A stretch of 64,000 nucleotides of DNA, taken from Bradyrhizobium zhanjiangense (GTDB lineage Bacteria > Pseudomonadota > Alphaproteobacteria > Rhizobiales > Xanthobacteraceae). Made by a program: the position numbers and the translations under genes. Shown piece by piece: positions 9,309 to 18,413 of the stretch. Where the stretch lies: the NCBI RefSeq assembly GCF_004114935.1, contig NZ_CP022221.1:2687001-2751000 (forward strand), written 5' to 3'. Within the stretch, counting starts at the first letter, position 1, and each line of letters starts with the position of its first letter. The notes below the pieces were generated by a model. It was not told where the DNA came from, searched no databases, and saw nothing but the letters and a program-made list of their open reading frames with translations.

Positions 9309-10048
9309 TCGACTTTCAGAGCGTCTCGCGATCTGCTGTTTACAGCGGCAGGAGCCGCTTTTCGGAAGCAGGTGCTGCGGGAGCGGCAGTTATTCTGGCG
9401 CCGTTCACTGCTGTTGTAGTCTTTCGAACATGCTGCCCAATCTTAAGGCCATCGTCCGTTTGATGAGATAGTCAGATGACGGAGCGTTTACTTGCTGGTC
9501 TCGCAGAACTGTTCGGGCGCGCGTCGCTAACAAGCACCGCAGCCGCTCATCCGTGGTCCATTCGGTGCCATTTTCACGTCGTCGTTCCTTACCCACCTCT
9601 TGAACAGGCTCTGTCTCGTCCTCTCGTTGAGGTCCGGACCGAGAGTTGCGTCTTTGACATCAAATGAAGTCACCTGGATTCGAGAAACAGGAATATCGCT
9701 CCGAAATTTCACTGGAAGTACGGTTTCAACTCACCACCAGCAAAACGTATGCCAGCGAGCGCGCCGATGGTGCGGTGCCAACATGTGACTGCAAGGTCCA
9801 GTGTTGCCTTCGAGCTATTCGGTTGTAGCCCAGCGAGCAGATTGAGTTCCGGGAAGGTCTTGCTGGTATCTGCAAGAGGGCTTCGGACCTGATAGCGACA
9901 TTAGTTTCGATCAGGGGAGATGCACCCGGCAGCAACTTCTCGCGTGAGTCTGCGTGAAGACACAGGCGCCGGAAATCGCCGCGAGCATTCGCTCGCAGAG
10001 ATGGTGACTGTGCCAGCAGGCTCAAGAAATTCCATTCCGCGCCACCCC
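9309..10048. other. gene-poor stretch, 740 bp
   Basis: Several 60-120 residue frames on both strands, none with a family signature. The minus frame 9405-9596 could be a gene remnant, but I cannot name it. Confidence 0.3.
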
Positions 10049-10717
10049 TTACAATCGCATCCAAGGAGCGGATTTGGGAGCTCGGAGTGCGATCCAATCG
10101 GGATCCGACAACGAGTGCTCAACTTCAAAATTGAACAGAGGGATCAAATATTCCCGGATGATAATTGGGACGTGAGGTTCATTAGCCTCGTCCTCGGTCA
10201 ACTGCTTAGTTTGTCTGAACGTCGCCTGAGCCAGCTCCCTGCTTCCGAAAGAGAACCTAACATCGCCGAAAAGGAATAGTCCGCAAGGCTTCAATAACCG
10301 TACTGCTGCGATTGCAGCCGCAAAATCTACATAGAGTGAATGATCACCATCGAGATAAATGATGTCGAACCTCTCGTAATGCCTTGCGAGCCTGACCAGG
10401 TTGAACAAGTACGTTCCTAGGTGGTTTCCCCAAAATCTGATGTTGCGATTCACGATGCCCGCGGCGCTCAGTCGGGCTCGCCTTTCAGCGCAGACGTGCT
10501 CGAAGTCCAAACCAACATAGTTGATGCCAAGGTCGTCAATAGTATTGAATCTCTCTTGCCTGAACGAGCGCCCTATACCAATCTCGAGAAAGTGGCATCC
10601 AGGGTTTTGTCGAAGAATGTGGAGCAGGCGATTCTCAACGAACTTCCGGTACGCTCGGTAGTTGACGGGAAAGGGATGGCTGTCGTTAAATAAAAAGTCG
10701 AGACAGTTATCGTTCAT
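10049..10717 (-). CDS. class I SAM-dependent methyltransferase (Methyltransf_24-like)
   Basis: 222 residues. FLEIGIGRSF is the SAM-binding motif I, NYVGLDFEH the acidic end of beta-2, and DIIYLDGDHSLYVDFAAAIAAVRLLKPCGLFLFGDV the motif typical of the Methyltransf_24 group, where the DGDH acidic residues may bind a metal. CGGGAGATGACTG precedes the start and supplies a ribosome site. It is isolated between gene-poor regions; the methyl acceptor is unknown. Confidence 0.75.
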   Translation of the reverse strand: MNDNCLDFLFNDSHPFPVNYRAYRKFVENRLLHILRQNPGCHFLEIGIGRSFRQERFNTIDDLGINYVGLDFEHVCAERRARLSAAGIVNRNIRFWGNHLGTYLFNLVRLARHYERFDIIYLDGDHSLYVDFAAAIAAVRLLKPCGLFLFGDVRFSFGSRELAQATFRQTKQLTEDEANEPHVPIIIREYLIPLFNFEVEHSLSDPDWIALRAPKSAPWMRL

Positions 10718-12015
10718 CAGTCATCTCCCGGTTGCTGTCCTTTGAGGATGGCCTGCCTGCTCTAGGACATCCAATTCCCGAATCGAGAACGTCGACTAAC
10801 AGCACAATCGGCGGGGTCAACTTAGTTCATAGCGTGCTGGTGCGCGAGCTGCTGACCCGTGGCATCGTACGCCGGGGTCTTATCGCGGCTGATGCGGTAT
10901 CTCCGTCTAAGTTTCCAGCCTCCCGCACCAACAATAGGGCACGAGGATGCCAGTCGTTCTTCATGGTCTATATAGGTGCCTAGCCTAAACCAAGTTAATC
11001 AATAGTGCGTTCCGGATGGGCCTCTCCCATCAGTGATCGAGCCTTCCAGGAGCTACACGGAAAGCGACGCTATCCACCAAAAAGGATCTCAGAACCGTCT
11101 GTCGCATCTGCGTAGGTCAGGTCAGGAATCGAGTTGCTAAGACACGGAGGAAAGCTGTCTCTAAGGGAGCTTTTCGGCCAATAATTGTAACATCATGAGC
11201 AGGCACGCGGGTATGGAGGGCGGCCGAGACGAAACAAGCGGTGGTGGATCCATCACAGTGCGGGTCCGAAGGGGGCTGACTCATCAAAGAACGGGTCGAC
11301 AGAAAGAACTCTGTAGATCGGATATGCAGTGTTGCGACCTACCATCCGGATCTGCCACCCTTCCCAAGCTCATTTCGCTGCGCAATCCGGGGCGGGCAAC
11401 TCAACGTTCCGCAGCAGCGCCGTGGATGAGATTCCAGAGTATCGACCGATTTCTTGCGATTGCCAGTTGCTCAGCTAAGACCAACAGCAGGATCTGGACC
11501 TCGAACCTGCAACAAACGAGATGCCAGCGGCCACACTGTCGCTCTCGTACACGCTTGGGGAGTCTAGAAGACCCACCGGGAGTATCAACCCCGCGTCGCG
11601 AGCTAGGCTGCTTTGCTTTTCGAGCATGTCTCGGGCGCCTGGCTTCCGAGGAAAGCTCGTCAGCTAGGGCTATGGTGCGGCTCTTCAAATTAGTTCAGGG
11701 TGAGACCGAGCCGAGCGAGAAGCGTAATGCCACCGAGTGGGGGTGTACATACAATTCGCCTCCTACACTGTAGCATTTGAGCCAGCCATCGGGGACGGCA
11801 ACAGCCTCAAGGCTTTTGAAAATTGGCAGATTGGTGCTCTTCGCCAAATATGCGTCTTACCGTCCTCTCGTCTCGCTGCTCGCTACTCAGAGCGAGAGCC
11901 TCAGCCGAAGACGATTCAGCCCGCCCATTGTGCTCCGCGCAGACAACGATGATCCGTGCGAGCGCTATCAAAGTGGCGTACCGGCGTGTGACGGGCGCGC
12001 ACCGTATTCCGTGAG
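10718..12015. other. gene-poor stretch, 1.3 kb
   Basis: Frames of up to 192 residues exist (11195-11773 plus) but have rhizobial antisense composition and no recognisable motif; I judge none to be real. Looks like degraded island DNA. Confidence 0.3.
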
Positions 12016-12031
12016 TGGCATGAGGCTTGCT
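12016..12031 (+). promoter_or_regulatory. sigma-54 type -24/-12 promoter upstream of BKACE gene
   Basis: TGGCATGAGGCTTGCT matches the TGGCA-N6-TTGC(A/T) consensus, with GG at 12017-12018 and GC at 12029-12030 separated by exactly 10 nt. A start about 12041 would give a leader of about 120 nt to the ATG at 12164. No perfect NifA site (TGT-N10-ACA) was found; TGT-N11-ACA at 11929-11945 is one base too long. Confidence 0.5.
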
Positions 12032-12163
12032 GGATGATGGGCGGGCCCAAGGTCTCGGAATTCCGATGACTGCTCCTTGAGTCTTGAAGTCACTAAGCTG
12101 CGGCTAGGAGTCCAGACGTTTTACCTGGCCGTGACAGGTCAGCCTCTCAAAGGGAGAAGATGC

Positions 12164-13084
12164 ATGAATTCCGAGGTGTTTATCACCTGCGCACTCACGG
12201 GCAGCGGGGGAAAACCGGACACCACGAATGTGCCGATAACCCCAGAGCAGATCGCTGACTCTGCGATCGCTGCAGCTCGGGCCGGCGCGGCTGTGGTGCA
12301 CATCCACGTGCGCGATCCCGAGACGGGGCAGGGTTCGCGTGATCCGCTGCTGTATCGAGAAGTGGTGCGGCGCATTCAAATGTCGAATGTAAATCCGGTG
12401 ATCAACCTGACTACCGGGATGGGATGCGGTCTCGTGCTGGGTGGGCCCGAGTCTCCGCTGCCGCCGGCGGCCGGAACGGACATGGCGGGTGCGCTTGAGC
12501 GTTTGGTGCACGTCGAAGAGTTGCGCCCTGAGATCTGTACCTTGGATTGCGGCACCCTAAATTACGGCACTCGCGACGAGTTGATCGTAGTCAATACGCC
12601 CGCGACGGTACGAGAAATGGCCGCACGCCTACAGAAGATTGGAGTACGTCCTGAGCTAGAGGTGTTTGACACCGGCGATCTCGTGCTAGTCGAGGAGTTG
12701 ATCAAAGAGGGCTTGATTGACGATCCGCCAATGATCCAACTGTGCATGGGAATTCCTTATGGAGCGCCATGCGATCCGGTCACATTGATGGCGATGGTAA
12801 ACCGCTTGCCGCCGCGCGCTATTTACTCTGCCTTTTCGATTGGACGAATGCAGTTCCCGTACGCCGCGTTAGCTCCGTTCTTCGGCGCAAATGTACGGGT
12901 AGGGTTAGAGGACAACCTTTACCTCTCCCGTGGGCGGCTCGCGACCAACGCCGAACTCGTACAGCGCGCAGTCGAAATACTCGAACGTATCGGTGTACGA
13001 GTAATGAGCTCGGATCAGGTTCGCGAAAAGCTCGCGCTCACAGGTGGTAGAAGCCGATCTTCAACTCCGGCAGATCAGAAGTGA
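12164..13084 (+). CDS. beta-keto acid cleavage enzyme (BKACE, DUF849)
   Basis: 306 residues from ATG 12164, chosen because AAAGGGAGAAG precedes it and MNSEVFITCALTG is the usual family start; the frame is open further upstream. BKACEs are Zn enzymes that combine a beta-keto acid with acetyl-CoA to give acetoacetate and a new acyl-CoA, as in carnitine, lysine and related catabolism. HIHVRDPETG supplies the two metal-binding His residues, and VRVGLEDNLYL the C-terminal substrate-binding segment. The SDR gene that follows (13595) could make the beta-keto substrate from a beta-hydroxy acid, and the CoA-transferase at 15127 could move the CoA. Confidence 0.85.
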   Translation: MNSEVFITCALTGSGGKPDTTNVPITPEQIADSAIAAARAGAAVVHIHVRDPETGQGSRDPLLYREVVRRIQMSNVNPVINLTTGMGCGLVLGGPESPLPPAAGTDMAGALERLVHVEELRPEICTLDCGTLNYGTRDELIVVNTPATVREMAARLQKIGVRPELEVFDTGDLVLVEELIKEGLIDDPPMIQLCMGIPYGAPCDPVTLMAMVNRLPPRAIYSAFSIGRMQFPYAALAPFFGANVRVGLEDNLYLSRGRLATNAELVQRAVEILERIGVRVMSSDQVREKLALTGGRSRSSTPADQK

Positions 13085-13594
13085 CCGGCCTGCTGCGCAT
13101 TGTTTCCCGCGAGCGGCAACATGGCGCTCGCGCCTGGGGCAGGGGGCCGCGACGGCGCTCCTTGATGACCAAAAGCTCCGGTTGGCTTCAACAACTCAAC
13201 ACACATCACCCGTTTGGATAACTATGATGGGCCATATGCCGATCGTGCATGTTGCCGTCGGTGGCCTGCCTTGGTCGAGAATCGTAATGGACGAATATCG
13301 ATCGAAGTTCCATCGGTAGCACAGGAAGAAATGCATCTCAGAACTGAACTGTTGGCGATGCCATCTGCGTGCTCACAAGCTCTTCCTCCGGAGGACGAAC
13401 GATTCTCATCTTCCCAGGCCCATGCACATCTGGATGGGAATCCATCCGAGAAGAATCCGCTCCAGCCAAACTCAGCAGCGGATGCACACCGGAATGTCTG
13501 GTATCGGCGATACAGCTATGTAGGTTTACGGATTTTTGTGGCGCCAAGCGTCTAGACTGTAAGATCCGGATTGAACGCGGAAAAAGGAGGATTG
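13085..13594. other. spacer between BKACE and SDR genes, 510 bp
   Basis: No recognisable gene. A strong AAAAAGGAGG ribosome site for the next gene ends at 13590. The length suggests the SDR has its own promoter. Confidence 0.3.
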
Positions 13595-14380
13595 ATGTCG
13601 AAGAATCCATTGTGCGCGATCATAACGGGTTCTGCGTCAGGACTTGGAGCGGCGACCGCAGCCCTCTGGGCCAGAGGCGGGGCCCGCATCGTGGTGAACT
13701 ATTCTCAGAGCCAGAAGGAAGCCGATGCCACCGCCGAGGCGTGCCGGAAGGCGGGCGCAGCCGAGGTGTTGGTTGTGCAGGGCGATGTCTCGCGCGATGA
13801 TGATTGTCGTAAGGTCGTCGCGGCGGCGGCCAGTTGGGGGCGGCTCGACGTGCTCGTCAACAATGCTGCTACGACGAAGCATGTGCCGCATCACGATCTC
13901 GCCGGACTCTCGGCGGAAGAGTTTCAACGCATCTATGCCGTCAATACGATCGGTGCATTCCAAATGATCCGTGCGGCGCGCTCGCTGCTCGAAGCGGGCG
14001 CTAAGGTTAGCAAGCGCTCGGCCGCAATTGTGAACGTCTCCTCGGTCGCAGCTATCAGCGGTCCGAGCTCATCGATCGCATACTCGGCAAGCAAGGGCGC
14101 GCTGAATGCCATGACACGGCCACTAGCAAGGGCGCTAGCACCTTCTATTCGCGTCAACACAATTTGTCCGGACTATATTGACACGCCGTGGTTCACAAAA
14201 GCGCGTGGCGAGACGGCTGCCCGGGAAGTGCGCGATGCCGTCGAGGCGAGCTCCCCCCTCAAGCTTGTGTCCACAGCAGAAGATATAGCGCATCTGGTCT
14301 GCTTCCTCGCTAGCCCGGAATCCAGCAGCATGACGGGAGAATGCGTGCGTATCGATGCCGGCTTACATCTGATCACCTGA
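13595..14380 (+). CDS. short-chain dehydrogenase/reductase (classical, complete active site)
   Basis: 261 residues from ATG 13595 directly after a strong AAAAAGGAGG site; an in-frame upstream TTG at 13571 is unlikely. TGSASGLGAATA binds NAD(P), NNAATTK is the NAG segment, INVSS and YSASKGAL give Ser, Tyr and Lys, and the C-terminus (MTGECVRIDAGLHL) is typical of classical FabG-like SDRs. By position it may oxidise a beta-hydroxy acid for the BKACE upstream, which is an inference. Confidence 0.85.
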   Translation: MSKNPLCAIITGSASGLGAATAALWARGGARIVVNYSQSQKEADATAEACRKAGAAEVLVVQGDVSRDDDCRKVVAAAASWGRLDVLVNNAATTKHVPHHDLAGLSAEEFQRIYAVNTIGAFQMIRAARSLLEAGAKVSKRSAAIVNVSSVAAISGPSSSIAYSASKGALNAMTRPLARALAPSIRVNTICPDYIDTPWFTKARGETAAREVRDAVEASSPLKLVSTAEDIAHLVCFLASPESSSMTGECVRIDAGLHLIT

Positions 14381-15126
14381 ATCTTTTGATGTTCCGTCTA
14401 TCACGTCAGCCTGTGTTCCACGCGTAGTCATCAGCTCGCGCCAAAGGCGGTTGCGATGAACCGCGCAATGTCGCACGCTCAGGACCAGGTATGCCAGATA
14501 GATAGCATGCCATCGGCACTGCCGTCATGACTCGTAATTCATTTGGTTGAAAGCAATTACCGCACAGGCGGCTGCGTCGAGAGCCGCTGTGAATATAGGA
14601 GACCTCAGCCTCGTGGGATTTCCCTACGAGAATCAAGATGAGCGGAAAGCCTCTCGGAAGGATCCCCCGCACTCTGGGAGAAGTGATGCAAATCTCTTGG
14701 AACGAGAGGCCGCCATTTGTCAGACGATGTAGATAAGCAGGCCATAGGAGGCAGCGTCGCCGAAAGGACTGCGCACATCTCAGGCCCTGCCTATTCGACT
14801 TGGTAGCTGCACAGTCCAGGCCGTGCCGACTAATTTGCTTTGGCGAGGACCGCACGACGATCTCGAGCATGTGGTCTTCGAGCGGCTTAAGTCGGTGTTT
14901 CTTCGAGGCTGCTGGAACTTGCCTCCGTTCTCTTGAGGACGATCATGCGGATCGAACGTTGTCGGAATACTCTTAGCTACCGCACGGTGTCGCTGCGATC
15001 GTCTCCATGAGACCATGGGTACCAACACAAAAGGCCCTGTATAGCGGCTCTCGAGACGCGCCATTGTAGAGTCAAAAAGATAAAATCCGGGACCGGCGAT
15101 GTCTGCAGTTTCGGTGTTCGGGTAGC
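14381..15126. other. gene-poor stretch, 745 bp
   Basis: A 154-residue minus frame (14406-14870) lacks any family motif. Nothing else supported. Confidence 0.3.
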
Positions 15127-17592
15127 ATGGGGGCCGTCATGGGCGTGTTATCGGATTTTCGTGTCCTCGAGATTGGGAGCTCAGCTGCAACCAGCTATTG
15201 TGCTCGGTTGCTGGCCGATTTTGGCGCAGATGTGCAGAAACTTGAGCCCCCAGCAGGAGACCCGCTTCGCAATAGTGCGCCATTCACGCCCGGTGGTCAT
15301 AGCGCGTGGTTCGCATTTCTGAATTTCAATAAGTCAAGCATCATGATCGATGCAAACGAGTTGGACGCGATAGAACGTTTGACCGCGTTGATCGAGGACT
15401 GCGACATTCTGGTGGATGGCCGAGATGTCGATCCTGCTGGTTGCCCCGCGATTGACGTGGTCGCCATCCGGCAGCGCTGCCCAGGTTTAATCTATCTCAG
15501 CGCGAGCTGGTTCGGCAGCGAAGGGCCTTATGCCGGATACGCAGCAACCGATTCGACTGTCCGAGCGCTGGCAGGCCTTGTTAAGCTGGTCGGCCCGGCC
15601 GAAGGCCCGCCATCGCACGCGCCGGATTTCCAGACAGGCATTCTAGCCGGGCTTTGGGGGTTCATCGCCGCGGCTTCTTCGGCGTTTGCGCGAATGGAGC
15701 GCGGGTCAGGGCGGTCGTGGTCGCTTAGTATTTTCGAATCAAGCATCGCGCTTTGCGATTATGTCATGTTCGAGCAGGTTTCGACCTGCGACATGACACG
15801 CCGGATTGGCATCAATCGCTTTTGGCCCACCTTTCCGGCCGGAATTTACGAAACCAAGAACGGTTTACTCGGGGTTACGACAGGTACGCCAGCGCAATGG
15901 CGAGCGTTTTGCGACATGCTCGGCCTCTCCGAATTGGGCGACGATTTGGGGCTGGCACACAGCGCTGATCGTCTGCGCCACGTGGAGCGGCTTGAACGAC
16001 AATTCGTTCCACGCCTAAAAGCGAGGACAGCGCAGGACTGGTTTGCGGAGGGACTGAAGCGGAAAATTCCCATCGTTCCGGTACCGGAAATAGCGGATCT
16101 GCTTGAGGACCCGGAGAAGAGAAAGCGGGGCGCAATCGTGCCGATCCTGTTTGGCCGAGAGGAGGCTCTTGCGCCCGGATCGATGCAACGCTTGACGTTG
16201 ACGCCGCCCCGCCGAGGAGGAAGGGTGCCGGCTTGCGGCGAACAGCAGGATAACCCTTCCTCCTGCAAGCGGTTGAGCCGCGTGGCCTCGGCGCTGGTCG
16301 GTCCCAGCGGGTCCGACACGCTGCCCTTGCAGGGGATTCGTGTCATCGACTTCTCGATGGGGTGGGCGGGGCCGCTGTGTACCCGTATTCTGGCTGACCT
16401 CGGAGCGGACGTGATCAAGATCGAAGCCATCCAGTATCCGGACTGGTGGCGCGGGGTTGACCGAGGATCTGTTTATGTCGACGCGCACATGTACGAAAAG
16501 GCGCCGGTGTTCTGTGTGATGAATCGCAACAAGCGCGGTATCACGCTCGACCTGACGCGGAGCCAAGGACGCGCTCTCGCCAAGCGGCTCTTGGCGGGTG
16601 CCGATATCGTTGTCGACAATTATTCAGTCGACGTATTGCCCAAGCTTGGGCTTGGCTTTGACGTGCTTAGAACGCTCAACCCTCGGCTCGTCATGATGTC
16701 AATGTCAGGCTTTGGGACCGACAGCGCTCATCGCAATTGCCGGGCTTACGGCTCTACGCTCGAACAGGGCTCGGGCTTGCCGAGGGTGGTGGGAAAGTCA
16801 GACGGCCCCCCAGTGATGAGCCACATCGCCTTTGGCGATGCCGTCGGGGGATTGAATGGCTGCGCTGCTGTTCTGGTTGCACTGGTTCACGCCCGTACAA
16901 ATGGGGAGGGCCAGTTCATTGATCTTGCACAGATCGAGTGCATGATGCCGTTCGCGGCGCCATGGATCATTGTCCAATCGATCAGTCGTACGCCACCTCG
17001 AAAGTATGGCAATCGACATCCGCAATTCGTACCACATGGCTGCTTCCGATGTGCAGGTGAAGATAACTGGATCATGATCGCTGTGACCAGCGCAGATATG
17101 TGGCAGAACCTTGCCGTAGTCATTGGTCGACCTGACTGGGCCACAGACGCTTCACTGATGTCCGCGGAAGCGCGGCGCGGCATCGAAGATGTGATCGAGG
17201 CTAGTATCGAAGCCTGGACGTCCACCCGCGATGCAGATCAGGCTATGGCTGAGTTGCAAGCGGCAAATGTAGCTGCAGGCGTGGCCCGCCTGCCAATTGA
17301 CCTGCTCAAAGATCGACATCTCCGCTCGCGCGCGTTTATGCAGGAAGTGGAGCGCGCCTTCGTTGGGTTGCACCCGCAGCCCTCGATGCCAATTCGCGAA
17401 GGAGAAGGACCGTATCCGATCCGTTCAGCGGCGCCGACGCTCGGGGAACATAACAAAGAGATACTATCGGGGCTTCTGGGACTGTCGGATGCCGAAATAG
17501 CGCAATTGACGAGCGAGGGCATCATCGGCACGAAAATGCTCTCCGAAGACGAGCTCGCTAGAACAAAGAGAAAGCGCAGTGCGTCAGGCTGA
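15127..17592 (+). CDS. double-domain CaiB/BaiF family III CoA-transferase
   Basis: 821 residues made of two CaiB/BaiF domains in tandem (about 7-390 and 395-800); single-domain members are about 400. Family III enzymes move CoA between carboxylic acids through a catalytic Asp. Domain 1 keeps it (AATDSTVRALAGL, Asp about 142). Domain 2 has Gly at the same place (RAYGSTLEQGSGL, Gly about 542), so the fused protein may work as a pseudo-heterodimer with one active site. Both domains keep the RVLEIG/RVIDFS opening and the ADVIKIE-type CoA-binding strand. Start 15127 or the inner Met 15139. It probably activates the acid handled by the neighbouring BKACE and SDR. Confidence 0.85.
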   Translation: MGAVMGVLSDFRVLEIGSSAATSYCARLLADFGADVQKLEPPAGDPLRNSAPFTPGGHSAWFAFLNFNKSSIMIDANELDAIERLTALIEDCDILVDGRDVDPAGCPAIDVVAIRQRCPGLIYLSASWFGSEGPYAGYAATDSTVRALAGLVKLVGPAEGPPSHAPDFQTGILAGLWGFIAAASSAFARMERGSGRSWSLSIFESSIALCDYVMFEQVSTCDMTRRIGINRFWPTFPAGIYETKNGLLGVTTGTPAQWRAFCDMLGLSELGDDLGLAHSADRLRHVERLERQFVPRLKARTAQDWFAEGLKRKIPIVPVPEIADLLEDPEKRKRGAIVPILFGREEALAPGSMQRLTLTPPRRGGRVPACGEQQDNPSSCKRLSRVASALVGPSGSDTLPLQGIRVIDFSMGWAGPLCTRILADLGADVIKIEAIQYPDWWRGVDRGSVYVDAHMYEKAPVFCVMNRNKRGITLDLTRSQGRALAKRLLAGADIVVDNYSVDVLPKLGLGFDVLRTLNPRLVMMSMSGFGTDSAHRNCRAYGSTLEQGSGLPRVVGKSDGPPVMSHIAFGDAVGGLNGCAAVLVALVHARTNGEGQFIDLAQIECMMPFAAPWIIVQSISRTPPRKYGNRHPQFVPHGCFRCAGEDNWIMIAVTSADMWQNLAVVIGRPDWATDASLMSAEARRGIEDVIEASIEAWTSTRDADQAMAELQAANVAAGVARLPIDLLKDRHLRSRAFMQEVERAFVGLHPQPSMPIREGEGPYPIRSAAPTLGEHNKEILSGLLGLSDAEIAQLTSEGIIGTKMLSEDELARTKRKRSASG

Positions 17593-17842
17593 TAAAGCTG
17601 CATTTCGCTCAGATTGGAAGAAGACATCCAGGGGATCATAGTGCCACATTCGAGCTGCCATGTCGAAGCCTGGAAGTGGAATGCTGGTCGGCTGACGATC
17701 AGCCGCGCAAATAAGGGGCTTCACTCTAGAGCCGGCGAGACCTTGTATGCAAAGGACAAAGGACTCCTGTTGCCATGATGGATTGCTATTGTCCATCTGC
17801 GGGCTGACATCTTCGAACATCTTTGGGGAGTGGGCAGTTGTC

Positions 17843-18220
17843 ATGGAAGGAGCATACCGTTCGAGCGCTATGGTTGAATTCTCCGTGCAGTCGAATCCCG
17901 TAGCGTCGATCGTTTTCGTTGGCAGAAATCGTCGTGGCAACTGGGTTGCCCGAGAACAGAACGGCATGTTCGGTGGCTTGTTCGTTAACCGCGATCAAGC
18001 GTTGAAATACGCTCTTTCCGAGAATGGCAATCATCCAGAAGCGGTCATTGAGAGTTCGCGCGAAATTGAACTCGATGTCCACACCAATCCGCAGATTGCC
18101 GGCAAGTGGCCTAGAAGCTGTTGGCGGGCACTAGTACGGGATAACCATCATGGGTGGTGCGGTAAAGGGAAAGCAGCATTTCGCTTTGCTATCGGATGGT
18201 TGGCATGGTCGAGATCATAA
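17843..18220 (+). CDS. small conserved-looking protein, unknown function
   Basis: About 125 residues from ATG 17843; starts at 17747 or 17870 are also possible. The core RNRRGNWVAREQNGMFGGLFVNRDQALKYALSENG resembles a short protein family I associate with rhizobial accessory genomes (a glycine-rich turn plus GGLFVNRxxAxKYA), without known function. The last 40 residues are Trp- and Arg-rich and look unlike the rest, so a late frameshift is possible. No signal peptide. Confidence 0.5.
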   Translation: MEGAYRSSAMVEFSVQSNPVASIVFVGRNRRGNWVAREQNGMFGGLFVNRDQALKYALSENGNHPEAVIESSREIELDVHTNPQIAGKWPRSCWRALVRDNHHGWCGKGKAAFRFAIGWLAWSRS

Positions 18221-18413
18221 CTTCGGGCGGTATCCGCCAGTCCTTGTTGATCTGGGGAAGAAGATTATGAAGATTAACTGCAATCCTTTGAAAGCGAGTG
18301 CTGCCGAGCAGGAGTCAAGACGTGTGCGGGCTCGGGTGTTCTCGTCGGTCTTCCCAGACGTCATAAATGCGATCCAATCCGACCGCCGTTAAAGCGTTAG
18401 AGGGAGGCCTTGC

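Noticed and set aside
11195..11773. 192-residue plus-strand frame
   Set aside because: No motif, Arg/Ser-rich composition typical of out-of-frame high-GC DNA, and no ribosome site.
11929..11945. NifA-type upstream activator site TGT...ACA before the BKACE promoter
   Set aside because: Spacing is 11 nt, whereas NifA sites need 10.
17930..17955. TGGCAACTGGGTTGCC, a perfect-spacing sigma-54-like match
   Set aside because: It lies inside the small coding frame at 17843-18220 and is far (about 460 nt) from the next gene, so chance is likely.
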